From: Oscheius dolichura
Taxonomy: Eukaryota > Nematoda > Chromadorea > Rhabditida > Rhabditidae
Direction of reading: 5' to 3'
Assembly: GCA_932521035.1 (NCBI GenBank)
Contig: OW051495.1
Span: 5,890,001 to 5,954,000 of the forward strand
DNA: 64,000 nucleotides
Shown here: piece after piece, positions 34,301 to 47,080 of the stretch
Position numbering within the stretch: position 1 is the stretch's first letter
Layout: every line of letters begins with the position of its first letter
The notes under the pieces: generated by a model
Database searches by the model: none
The model's input: only the letters and a program-made list of their open reading frames with translations
What the model was told of the DNA's origin: nothing
Position numbers and translations under genes: made by a program

Positions 34301-37300
34301 TCTAGGCAAAGGGAGACGTAAAAAAGACCTCGGAGGTCTATTTGAAGAGAATCGAACGTGCGAAATTCGCCTTATCTTGTGCAATTTATGGGGAGAAGTA
34401 CCACTTTGGCCGGTCCATCCACCCGTCAACTCTGCCTTTACAGATGCCGGTTCAACCTACCGCTGAACGAAAGACTCGACGGCAACGTCGAGTGCTGCAT
34501 CTTCACTCCCTACGACCGAAGACACGTCATCGGCCGGATGTACCTATCCCCCCACTTCCTCTGCTTCTCTAGCCGGGTATCCTCCTCCTCCTACCCGTAC
34601 TCATCCCCTTTTAGAATGAAAAGCAAGTGTCGATCGTCCTTCCGATGCTGGAGATGGACTCGGCCGAGGAGTGCCACTCCATGGTCGGCGACGACAAATC
34701 CAAGGGAGGAGCCTTGATCATCTGTATGAAATCGGGAGTGAGTCAACATTTCTGACTTGAAAAGGTGACTCTTCCAGGCGGCAGTCGTGTTCACGGCCAT
34801 TCCCGACAGGGATAAGATCTTGTCCAAGATCATAACCTTCATGGAAAAGTTGAGGATCGAGAAGAGTATGCACGCCGCCAACCCAAAGGTGACTTGACTC
34901 TTTATGTAGAATGCTGGTATAGAACATCGGCAAGCCGGTGAAGAAGCTGACGACGCCGTTGGTAGATCTATATCCTTTTGGGACGGATGTGGACGAGAAG
35001 ATACAAAAGAAATGGGAGAAGCACATGGAAGAGTACGGGAAAGACGTATCGATGTACAGGACAGTGGAACTGCACCGGCTACTTCTCGAGGGAGCCCCTC
35101 TCCATCTCCGGGGAGAAGTAAGCCCCGTCCTTTATAATAAACACTACCCCCAGATCTGGATGATTTGTTCCGGGGCCCGGCTGGAGATGTCCCTCCATCC
35201 CGGCTACTACGACGAGCTGTTGAAGAAGAACGAAGGCGTCTTCTCGATTGCCCTCGAAGAGATTGAGCGCGATCTCCACAGGTTTCCTCTCTCTGTTCCC
35301 TACTTGAATAAGTCCTATTTTGTAGGAGTCTACCCGAGCATCCGGCCTTCCAGACCTCCGTGGGAATAGACGCCCTTCGCCGTGTCCTTACGGCATACTC
35401 TTTCCGCAACCCTAACATTGGTGTGTCCTCTTCCACCGATCCATAACTATTCGTCTGTTCAGGGTATTGCCAAGCTATGAATATTGTTACCTCCGTCCTC
35501 CTTCTGTTCACCCGAGAAGAAGAGGCCTTCTGGTTATTGGTGGCTGTCTGCGAGCGTCTCCTCCCCGACTACTACAATACAAAAGTGGTCGGAGCCCTGG
35601 TAGACCAAGGTAATCTCTCTGGTGAAGTTCATTTTCCGTCTACTTCAGGTGTGTTCACAGACCTTCTTCACCAAGTAATGCCCACTGTGGCACAGCAACT
35701 CCAGAAACAAGGAGTGGACGATATGGTCGCCGTCTCCTGGTTCCTGACCATCTTCCTGTCGGATGTCAAATTCGACGCCGCTGTTAGGATACTCGACTTG
35801 TTCTTCTACGAAGGGTCACGGGTAGACTCTCGAGAGAATATTTTTTAGACCTTTCCTTTTCAGTTAATGTTCCAATTGGCACTGGAGATAATAAAGCAGA
35901 ACGAGAACAGCATAGTCCGGTCGAGGGAAGAAGGGGAGACGATGGTCACCCTCAGCCAGTACACCCAACGGATCTACGAAGGGAACGAGGACATTGGAGA
36001 CAAGGTATCGCGTCTTCCTACGGTCTTATTAGGATGTTTAGGTCTCTATTGGGAAGCTTCTCGGCAATTCTTATAGGAGTTTTGGACAGACATTCACAAA
36101 TGCGGGCATCGAGAGTCTCCGCCTGAAATATCGACTGAAGGTGGTCCAGTCGCTGGAAGACAGCCAGATGAAGAGTATCATACGGAGCGTGGGGAGGGAG
36201 TGCAAGTTCAGCCAGGAGGAACTCGAGCTACTCTACAATCTGGTCAAAGTAAGTTTATTACACCCGAGATTTGAGGAAAAGGAGGACGACGACCGATCAG
36301 AGACGCCTCTTCTTGGCACAGGTGACTGCGTCCAGGGGGTAGCCGTGCATGGTCCAGTGGGTCCCGTTGCATTTGACGTCGAAGGAGGGGACATCTTTGA
36401 CGGCGTTGTGGATATCACACATCGAGTAGTCGAACCACCTGACGGGTTCAGTACTGGGGGAGAGGCGTCTGACCCACCTGACAATAGCATGCGGCTCGGG
36501 GCAGGTGACCGTCTTGAAACACTCGCTCGCCGTGTATGTCTCCCTCACTTTCGGCGGCTCCAGATCCATTTTCATCAAAAAGTTGTCTTCTACGGATCTC
36601 CAGTTGTCACACTGTTGACGAAGCTGTTCCGTAGTGGAGATCATAACCTCGGGACACGTGGAACACATTCCTAAACCAGTAGCTAAACCTTCGTCTTGGG
36701 AGAACCCACCTCGTGTGCCTTCCTTCGTCTCGAATCCACCCTTCTCCTCTTTCTTTTCTAGTCTTGACGGCTTTTGAAGAGACACTCCTCCAGATGTCTC
36801 TGACTCGTTCCTCCTTGTCAGCCGAGTGTCTCCCCTGGCCTCCGACTTCTCCGCGAACGTCTTAGCCTGGTATGTCCTTGCGTAGAAGATCCCCCTATAC
36901 CGTTGCATATGCCGCCGGAATGCTTCTTCTTTGGAGAGTTGTGCTCCACCGCCGTGGTGTTTATTCTTCTCGGTAGAGGTTGTCGTGGTCGTCGAGGTTG
37001 TTGTAGTCGTGGTCGTGGTCGTTGTTGTCTCCGGGTTCACATCACCCCTCCTCTCTGCTAACTTTTCTCCAGAGTTGGCATCCCGGCTGGCTTCTGTACG
37101 GCGAGGCTGGACGGTGTCAATGAATGTCTTGGCAGCTGCCGTCCTCGCTCCGGGAAGGAAGTCTCCGGGATTGTTGACCGTCCTCAGACAGCTGCTGACT
37201 AGGGGAATAATGAGGATAATAACGGAAAGAAGGAAGACGGAATAGCTGGAGGACGCCATTCGAAAGGGAAGGGGACGTTCAAAGACAAGCCACTGACCCC

Positions 37301-38861
37301 GATATCGTCGGTCGGGCTAATCAACCGGGGATATTTTTGACATTCGCTTTCGATACTTTCGATAAACGTCGATCTTTTCAGGAGGAGCATCTTCTTTCCT
37401 GGAGACAGCGATTGGGCATCACGGCATCCCAGAAGGCGGCCAACCTCACGGAAAGGCCACGACCGGACCCCTGCGCCAACTCCCAATATCGTCTGGACTT
37501 TGACCTCTTCTCCCAGATATTCCCCCGTCTCCTCCCCTGGCCCGTCTCTTCCGTCTTCGTCATCCGTGTCTTTAGGGTGAGTGTTCTCTTGTCTTTGAAT
37601 ACAGAGACCAATTCAGCTGTTCGATGTCAGTGAAAGTGGCCTGCTCACCTTCCGGGACTTGTCCCTGGCTCTGTCCTCCCTCCTCGCAGGGGACAGCACC
37701 GAGCGATTGGCGTTAATATACAAAGCGCATTTGGCGCCAGCTTTTCATGTGGATGATCTGGATGAGATATTCAACGACGAATCTGGCAATCATGGTAATT
37801 GGAGGATTTGAGCAGATAGGAGTATTTTTCAGACGAACCGGAATTGGCCATGGAAGCAACGGACCTCCTCGGGTCCTGCCACAATTCGCCGGCTCACAGG
37901 GGACGGTCAGGCACCGGATTGTCGGCCTCGTCTTCCACCAGTCGGGTTAGAACAGCTTCCACTTCTTTGGATAAAAAGGGATTTCAGTTGAGAAGCGATA
38001 CGGCCAATTCGAACTACGACGCGCCTCCCTCGGATGCCTGCTCCTTGATCGAGATGATCACGGCGAAGAGCATCACGAGTTCGTCTGACGGACACTGCGC
38101 CGAGGTGGCCGACGAGGCCAGCGAAGGTGACACCAGCTCCCTTCCAGCAACTAGCATTGTTTAGAATCCTTCTCGATTGCCGGAGACGACGTGTCGCCCG
38201 TCGACAAGGATGCCACCTTGACTAAGCACACTCCAACATGTACTTCTTCTCGGGCGGAGATCAAAGCCCTGCCGGAAATGGGCCAGGTCCAGTTTATTCA
38301 ACTGTGGAAGACGTTCTACGATATGCTGAATAGCAAGCAAACGGACCAGGCCCTCTTCCACTCGCTGGCCATCGTCGGTAAGGACAGCTTATTGTATTCA
38401 TACTCCGATGGTTCTAGGCACACTGCTGTTGCAGCTGGGAGAGACGAGGAGGAAACTGCAAGAGAAGCTGGAGGAGGAGTTGGCCTCCGCGATGAAGGAG
38501 CCAGGACAGACGGAGGAGAAGGAGGACACCGAGGAGGAGGAGATCGACTCGCTGACGGCCCAGATGAGGAGGATCGGGCAGAACCAAGGGTAGGCCTGTC
38601 TCTATCTGCCAATATCATCCAATTGTTCCAGAATTGGATCCGGGGATTGGGGTGTCAACTTCGAGCAGATCCTGGCCTCCCTGCTGAGCGAGTCCTCCCT
38701 GGCGGAATTCTTCGAGAAGCGGTATTCTGTGGAGCAGCTGGTCTTGAGGCGGGTGTCCCTCCCTCTTCATAATATCCGTCTTTCAGATATCGTCAGACGC
38801 GTTTCTCCTCGGATTAGCCCTGTTTTTCCCGAATATGACTCCACCCCGGAAACATGCATAA
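31304..38861 (+). CDS. TBC1D9: TBC1D8/9-type RabGAP (host of two antisense genes)
   Basis: Rab GTPase-activating protein. Domains in order: N-terminal region with [13 protein letters not shown] and [15 protein letters not shown]; a first GRAM domain ([18 protein letters not shown]); [15 protein letters not shown]; a second GRAM domain ([30 protein letters not shown]); the TBC domain with arginine finger [18 protein letters not shown] and glutamine finger [16 protein letters not shown]; then a helical region, an EF-hand-like part ([12 protein letters not shown]), and a long Ser-rich tail ending in the [12 protein letters not shown] motif. Most introns are 30-60 nt, but two are large: 32600-34443 and 36249-37381, each containing an antisense gene. 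The last exon (after 38790) has weak support. TBC1D9 and TBC1D9B cannot be separated. Confidence 0.9.
32642..34066 (-). CDS. DUF547-domain protein, antisense inside TBC1D9 intron
   Basis: The spliced product has an N-terminal half of unclear function ([43 protein letters not shown]) and a C-terminal DUF547 domain. The domain shows [65 protein letters not shown] and RVYNAE, matching the family's FxNxYN, LNDIExGILRxN and DPRIHFAL.CGAKSCPP.R.Y pattern. The biochemical role of DUF547 is not established. The start at 34066 is the minimum; an upstream exon is likely because the frame stays open to about 34100. All of it lies in the 1,844-nt TBC1D9 intron, with the stop 42 nt from the host donor. 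Confidence 0.72.
36297..37259 (-). CDS. Secreted DUF281/C6-like cysteine-containing protein with poly-Thr stalk, antisense inside TBC1D9 intron
   Basis: A single uninterrupted 320-codon frame. A signal peptide is clear ([20 protein letters not shown] then SSC). It is followed by a basic linker, a threonine-rich tract (about 18 residues, mostly Thr, likely O-glycosylated) and a Lys/Glu/Arg-rich stalk. The C-terminal domain has six or more cysteines in the spacing of nematode DUF281 proteins: [42 protein letters not shown] and VTCAKK. No introns, unlike most genes here. It fits inside host intron 36249-37381, 48 nt from the donor and 122 nt from the acceptor. Its AATAAA (complement 36254-36259) overlaps the host donor region. 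Family assignment is by pattern only. Confidence 0.7.
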   Translation of the reverse strand: MASSSYSVFLLSVIILIIPLVSSCLRTVNNPGDFLPGARTAAAKTFIDTVQPRRTEASRDANSGEKLAERRGDVNPETTTTTTTTTTTSTTTTTSTEKNKHHGGGAQLSKEEAFRRHMQRYRGIFYARTYQAKTFAEKSEARGDTRLTRRNESETSGGVSLQKPSRLEKKEEKGGFETKEGTRGGFSQDEGLATGLGMCSTCPEVMISTTEQLRQQCDNWRSVEDNFLMKMDLEPPKVRETYTASECFKTVTCPEPHAIVRWVRRLSPSTEPVRWFDYSMCDIHNAVKDVPSFDVKCNGTHWTMHGYPLDAVTCAKKRRL

Positions 38862-39502
38862 TTTCATTAAGCTACGAGTTTTTGTACATAATCCATTTGG
38901 GTTCCCCTCCATATCCCTCCTGCTGTGATGTACATAAACGGCTAGTATTTCTTCCTCTTGTTCGGCTAATCCTATCTGGAAGAGGGCGTCCCTCACCTGC
39001 CGCTCCCCAATTGACTCCGTCTCCTCCCGTATTCCCTCAAGATATTGGTCTTTTTTTTGCGGATGTGCTACATTTTGCGCCGGATGTGAACTCTGTGCAC
39101 CTTTTGGCGATCAGGTCTCCTTCGCATGCTTTCTACATACCCAGAGATCTCTCAAAGAGCCGGCGAAGAGAAAGAGAGAGAGCCGGTCATTGCCCTTCTC
39201 ACGCTCTCTATAGAAGGGGGTTCACATCTCCGATTTTCCTGGTGACAGCAGTCATCCGAATCTCCTACGATGACTCAAAATCGGAGGAAATGCGCAACGG
39301 GGCGGGGATGATCAACTGGAGGCGGGTATTAGGATAAAAAACATTGGCAGATACAGAGCAGCTTGTCCTTTCTCCTCGAGCGAGTCTGTCTCGATGTTAT
39401 TCCGTGTTTAATAAGAAGCCCAGGTGGACCCATAACGAGGAGAAGCCTTTCTCTCTCTGCACCCATCGGGAAGTATCTCCCTATTGAGCCGGCTTCTTTC
39501 AG
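38862..39502. other. Intergenic spacer
   Basis: Between the TBC1D9-like stop and the next ATG. Open frames here have no recognisable features. It ends with GCTTCTTTCAG directly before the ATG at 39503. Confidence 0.5.
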
Positions 39503-39961
39503 ATGGGCGGTGCACAGTCGCGGGAAAAGACTCGTCGGAATTCCCGCGTCCCCGGTGGAAAATTCCCCCGTCTCACGAACAGCGGTAGGAAGCGTCCCAT
39601 TCAAACAATCCCCATCTTCAGCTCCCGGTAGTGCTCGGCTGCCTCGGCGTGAGTCATCCATCACTTCTCGAAGTCAGGAAGTCCGTCCCGATCCGAACAG
39701 TTGAGGCATGCCCCCTCCCTCTCAACACTACTTTCAGAATCCTCCCTTCGCTACCGCCGCTACTCGGCCTTCCCCGACCCGAGTCAGTTCGCTCCCCGGA
39801 TGCCATCCCCTCACTCTCCTCGACGACTTCCAGCCACGCCTCAGCCGACTCCCCGTCTCACGGACACCCCGTATCCAAGGGGTTCGGTCCGGCGGGACAC
39901 CTTCGGCCGGCCACCCGAGCTGACTGTCGTCGGTGGCCCCAAAAACAATTGTGATTATTGA
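39503..39961 (+). CDS. Predicted N-myristoylated basic protein, about 130 residues
   Basis: Three exons joined through two consensus introns (donor GTAGGA to acceptor TCTTCAG; donor GTGAGT to acceptor AGTCAG, 29 nt) encode MGGAQSREKTRRNSRVPGG at the N-terminus. Gly2 with Ser6 and following basic residues fits an N-myristoyltransferase substrate with a polybasic membrane patch. The rest is Pro/Ser/Arg-rich (for example MPSPHSPRRLPATPQP) and ends VVGGPKNNCDY. No family is recognised. The ATG directly follows TTTCTTTCAG. An SLC17 gene starts 117 nt downstream in the same orientation, with AATAAA at the end of this gene, so the two may form an operon. Confidence 0.5.
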
Positions 39962-40078
39962 ATAAAGTGTTTACGTCCGTGTACTCCGGTAGTCCAATTT
40001 GAGATGTTTGAATAGTAAAGGGATTATCGAGATAAGGCAAAAGAGGTGTAATCCGGTGGCGATAAGGAGGAGGCCGAA

Positions 40079-41890
40079 ATGGCCACCACAGGTAGGACTA
40101 CTTCGAGTGCCCATTTCGCTCTTCAGCCCTCTGGGATCCCCGCAGCCGTCGTCTCCATGTCATCCTCCTCATCTCCTTCAGTTATTTCTGCTCCACCCTC
40201 TTCGTCAACAACTTCGGCCTCAATCTGACATGTATGGTCGTCGACCACCCCAAAAATGTCACCTCCAAGTGTTTGAGCCGGTACAATTCGAGCAGCCACC
40301 ACAGATACCACGTGACTCCTTTTGTTCTTCCTCCCAGCCGGCTTATAGGGCACCCTTCACTGGACCCAACACCAGGAGGACGTGCTCCTCTCGGCCACCC
40401 CGTGGGGTTCCATCGTCGCCCAGATTCCCTCCGTCTGGGTGGCTCGTCGTCTCTCCAGCTCTCTCCTCCTCCAGATCGTCATCCTCACCCATGTTTTGTT
40501 CAATGTTCTGGTCCCCGTCGCCGCTGTCCACATCGGTTACGCGGCTGTTTTTGTCTTACGTGTTCTCATCGGAATTTCCCACGTAAGTTTGCCGGAATAA
40601 AGTTCGAAACAGAGGACATAGGCCTTCTTCGCCATAGCCGTGTATTCCCTGATCGACAAATGGTTTCCCCGGTTTGAGAGGAGTACAGCCCTGGCTATTT
40701 TCTACGTCGGCGGGCAGGTGGCCGGAATTATTGGAGGCCCCCTGACGGGCTTCATCTGCGCCAGCACACTGGGATGGCAGACCAACTTCTACCTGATGAG
40801 TGTGCCTATTCCCTAATCCCCAAAAGTGAGATCTTCAGGTGTGTTTGGGGCCGCCTTCTGTGTCCTCTGGCAGCTGTTTGCCTCGGAGTCGCCCCGCTCC
40901 TGTCGGTCCATCTCCCCCAAAGAATACGACTTTTTGACGAGCACTGTCCATGTCACCGAGAAGAACAACGTGAGTAGTCTGTTTGCTCTCTAAATAGATG
41001 TAGACTCCCGTCCCCTACAAGAAGATCTTGACTTCCCTCGCCGTCTGGGCCGAGTTCCAAGTGAACTTCGCCTGCACCGTGGGGCTGACCGTGAGCCAGT
41101 CATTCTTTCCCCAGTTCTTCAAGGAAGAGGTCATCATCAGCCCGGTCATGGTGGGAGTCTTTGTCCTCTTTCCCCAATACAACTGCCCCCTCAGAATGGC
41201 TGGTTCGAAGCCATCCCGAATACGTGTTCCTTCGTCACGAGACTCGCCTGGAGTGCCAGTGTCGACTACTTCAAGAAGAACAAGAAACTCTCGCCGACCA
41301 CCTCTACCAAACTCTCCCAAACATTGTGTAACCAGAGCAGATTACAGTAGAAAGTAGGGAGTAGGCAGTCTGGGCGAGGTCTCTTTCTTTCTTGTGATGG
41401 GCTTGGCAGTTGGATGCAACGACCCGGCGGTTGCCCTGGTGGTCTCCTCCCTCATTAACACCTCCCAGTCCCTCGAATCGGCCGGCCACACGACGAGTCT
41501 GCTGTCCCTGGCCCCGCAACACACCCAGGTCAGCTGATACAGTAGCCAGACAAGCCGACAGACCCTCTCGGCGATGTCGCTCTTCTTCTCGCAGGCAGCC
41601 CGGCTGGCGACACCCTATGTGGTCGGCGCCCTGAGAAAGGTATCCCTTGGCAGGAACTGAACCCCGTTGGTTTAGGACGAAGTACACGGATGGCAGCACG
41701 TCTTCATCATGGCCTCGGCTGTCAATTTTGTGGGCATGGTCATATTTATGATATTTGGGTCAGGTACGGTAGTCGCTCCTCGGCCACCATCACAACCCAT
41801 TCAGGGAATGAACAACCATGGGCAATTATAGAGAAAGGGGAAGATGTTCCAGCCGAGAAAGACAAGGAAGCGGAATCCACCCGGTTATGA
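40079..41890 (+). CDS. SLC17-family anion transporter (MFS)
   Basis: Twelve-helix major-facilitator protein of the SLC17 group (sodium-phosphate, sialin, vesicular glutamate and nucleotide transporters). Seen: an N-terminal hydrophobic helix with YFCSTLFVNNFGLNLTCMV; a glycosylatable luminal loop; TPWGSIVAQIPSVWVARRL (matching GYxxTQxPGGxLA); LRVLIGIS then AFFAIAVYSLIDKWFPRFER; GQVAGIIGGPLTGFIC; SQSFFPQFFKEE; and late helices with GLAVGCNDPAVALV and GWQHVFIMASAVNFVGMVIF, ending PAEKDKEAESTRL. Which substrate it carries cannot be told. Introns are 30-50 nt. It follows the myristoyl-protein gene by 117 nt. Confidence 0.78.
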
Positions 41891-42190
41891 ATTGTGGTTC
41901 TTTTCTTTTGTTCTTGCTGTTGCGAACCACTCTAATGAAATGCTTCATCCCATTCCCTACACCTTTTAATCCTCTTGTTCTCTTTTCTAAAAAGTTGTTT
42001 ACATCCCTCCAAAATAATGTGTATTAGGCAGCTCGAAATGAGTATTTATAGAATATTTGCTCATTTCCAGTAGTATTCATCTATAAAAAGTGTCCTCTTC
42101 GAAATTACACACTTCCTGAATTTCGTTACCGCTTGTGATCTACTTCCGGTGCGCTCAGCTGATTCAACTCCCAGCCATAAATAAAGCATC
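41891..42190. other. Intergenic spacer
   Basis: AT-rich 3' flank of the SLC17 gene; no open frame or repeat of note. Confidence 0.5.
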
Positions 42191-42527
42191 ATGGCCGAAA
42201 AAAAACAAGAAAGAGCAGAAAGCCGCGTAGCATCGATTCCGAGCTGGGAACGCCACGTGGCATTGTTTCGTTTTTCCGTTTCGAACTGTCCGAGGGATCG
42301 AGATCAGCAGGGGCACGTTGTCAGCCACGTCGCCTTACACGCCACCTTATCCGAGTCATCTCGCGGCCGGACTGTTATTGTCGCCGCCGCTTCATCTTTA
42401 TTTCATTCTTCTGCAGTATATCAAATACAGCCAACATAAAAATACATTGCTCCATCTGCAAAGGCAATCTAGGTCGGCGAGCCACTCTCCTTACTCCAGT
42501 TATCAGCTGCTGATCGAGAAACGGTGA
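42191..42527 (+). CDS. Putative small single-pass membrane protein
   Basis: A model with one intron (donor GTAGCATC, acceptor GGGATCGAG, phase 0) gives MAEKKQERAESR, then SRGTLSATSPYTPPYPSH, a hydrophobic helix (AAGLLLSPPLHLYFILLQYI), and a cytosolic-type tail with HKNTLLHLQRQSRSAS ending SSYQLLIEKR. All three frames are fairly open here, so support is only moderate. No family is recognised. A continuous frame from the same ATG (to 42439) is an alternative. Confidence 0.35.
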
Positions 42528-43473
42528 CCCCTGATTATTTCTGCGCGGCCATCTTTTACAAATTAGTATGCCTATCAAACTCGAATAGTTGGACCGGACA
42601 TACGTCACGAACAGAAAGATACTCCCCCGGCACAAGCAGCACTTTTACTTTGGCCTTTGGATTCATTCTTTTTTCTCCAAGATGGTCAGCTGATCGTCCC
42701 CTATCGTATCGAAACCGCCGGTTGTAATGCCATCCATCAAAAAGAGCCTTTCTTTGTTGTATCCCGGTCATTTCATCGCTTTATCTCGGTGGGGTAGGGA
42801 GTAGCTCTTCATATTTGTCTCTTCTTGGTCTTTGTTTGCTTGTGTTACGAGCCTTGTTTGACCTGCCCCTCGCCAATATAAGACAAGAGTCTCAAAACGG
42901 ATCCTTGATGTCTCCCATTTTGTTCCGTTGTTATAAGATTACTCTTTTACAGTCACTCCTTGGTCATTTGACACGTGCGTCGCCGTTCCCACAGATAAGA
43001 CCTAGTATAGTCTGTCAAGAAAAAAGACGACATTCAAGGTCTAACGATTTAGCCGCGAGCCTAACTTACTGGCCTTTTTTTCTTCTTGGCCGCTCGAAAA
43101 TTATCTGTCAGTGCGCCCCACCACTAAAATATGTTCTTGGCGAGTTAGACCTTGAATGTCGTCTTTTTTCTTGACAGACTATAAGGGCAATGGTCTGCTT
43201 GCTTCCGCCTTCATTGTGACCACCAAATTTCGCTTGATTCCGAGATTATGTTTTTTGAATTTGGAAAATTGACGCCTCCCCTGATTATCTTTCCCGCCCA
43301 AGAACATCTTTTTCCCTTTTCCCTGGCCTAAACCTAATTTCTCGAATGTGTTGTGGTTGCTGTCTGCTTCATCATTACTGTTTTGTCCCCGTTTTGTCCA
43401 TATCTTACTACTCACCATGGGCTTACCCTCTTATCCAATTTTTTTAATAGGCTGCTTTTCAGTTACTTCAACA
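42528..43473. other. Intergenic spacer containing a hairpin element
   Basis: No gene recognised. It holds the inverted-repeat element at 43006-43183. The last part is the upstream region of GFAT, with TGCTTTTCAG about 11 nt before its ATG. Confidence 0.5.
43006..43183. mobile_element. MITE-like element with perfect 40-nt terminal inverted repeats
   Basis: Left repeat 43006-43045 and right repeat 43144-43183 are exact reverse complements over 40 nt (ends TATAGTCTGTCAAG..; inner end GGTCTAAC). The 98-nt centre is non-repetitive and has no open frame. Ends beginning TA allow a TA target duplication, as in Tc1/mariner-type MITEs, but this is not proven. The perfect match points to recent origin or a selected hairpin RNA. 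Confidence 0.7.
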
Positions 43474-46354
<2,881 letters not shown>

Positions 46355-46684
46355 AGTTTGTTTACATAATCATTTTAACCACTTATTCATTTTTGGGTCC
46401 GTTTTATCTGTACAGATTAAGCAATTTTTTTTACCACGATTGTACATTTTTTTACCCCTTTTCACTAAATTGTCACTTTAAAAAATAAAATAATTCAAGT
46501 AAACGAGCTGTATTTTGCAAGATCGAGAAACCTTGAGAGGGGTTATCCGTGAGGAAAGGCATGTTTATTTGGCGATGTATTCTAGAAGGAAAATAGCCGT
46601 AGTTGACTTGATCATTTGTAGTGCTTCAAATGATGTAATAATACCCAGTACTTTGATGATTGGTAACAGAAACGATAGAAAAAG
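46355..46684. other. Convergent 3' spacer
   Basis: Between the GFAT stop and the stop of the opposing secreted-protein gene; AT-rich, no genes seen. Confidence 0.5.
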
Positions 46685-47080
46685 TCAGTCATCGCCAAGG
46701 TAGGGTTGACAATCTTTGTCGTTGTGATCTTTACAATAACAGTATCGGATATCCTGAAAGACGCATTCAATACATGTTCGGATCATATCTACCTGAATGC
46801 CTAGCTTGGGATCCGGGCCACACTTTTCCACGTTACTGGCGGGACATTGATCATAGCAACCGTAATTAGTTCCACTCAAAGCAGACCTGAGGTGGTTCGG
46901 TGAAGTCACTGGGAAGGAGATCACTCACGCTATCATATAACAACAATTTTGATTGGGAGAACAGTTTTGTTTAGTCACATTGTTAATGCCGTGCTCCCAA
47001 ATTTGCCACCCACTCCAGCACATTTTACTCAAAACCAAGGGAAATAACGTTGAAAGGAGGGCGATGAGCAGCAGGCGCAT
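46685..47080 (-). CDS. Small secreted cysteine-rich protein (Ly6/uPAR-like spacing)
   Basis: A short signal peptide (MRLLLIALLSTLFPLVLS) is followed by MCWSGWQIWEH, an N-glycosylation site (NNVT), NCSPNQNCCYMIA, then NYGCYDQCPASNVEKC and YCYCKDHNDKDC. One phase-2 intron at about 46925-46966 is certain. A 39-nt segment (46754-46792) has GT..AG ends but is also open in frame. If kept, it adds the two cysteines of RTCIECVF, giving 12 instead of 10. The CC..GCY..CP..YCYC..DC layout resembles three-finger (Ly6-type) domains of nematodes, but membership is not proven. The ATG follows GTGTTCAG. Confidence 0.6.

Noticed and set aside
34591-35511. 306-codon minus-strand frame
   Set aside because: Lies across the TBC1D9 GRAM and TBC exons with their introns; antisense shadow, no start context or domain.
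36960-37035. GTCGTG-rich simple repeat
   Set aside because: It is the antisense of the Thr-rich stalk codons in the DUF281-like gene, not a separate repeat element.
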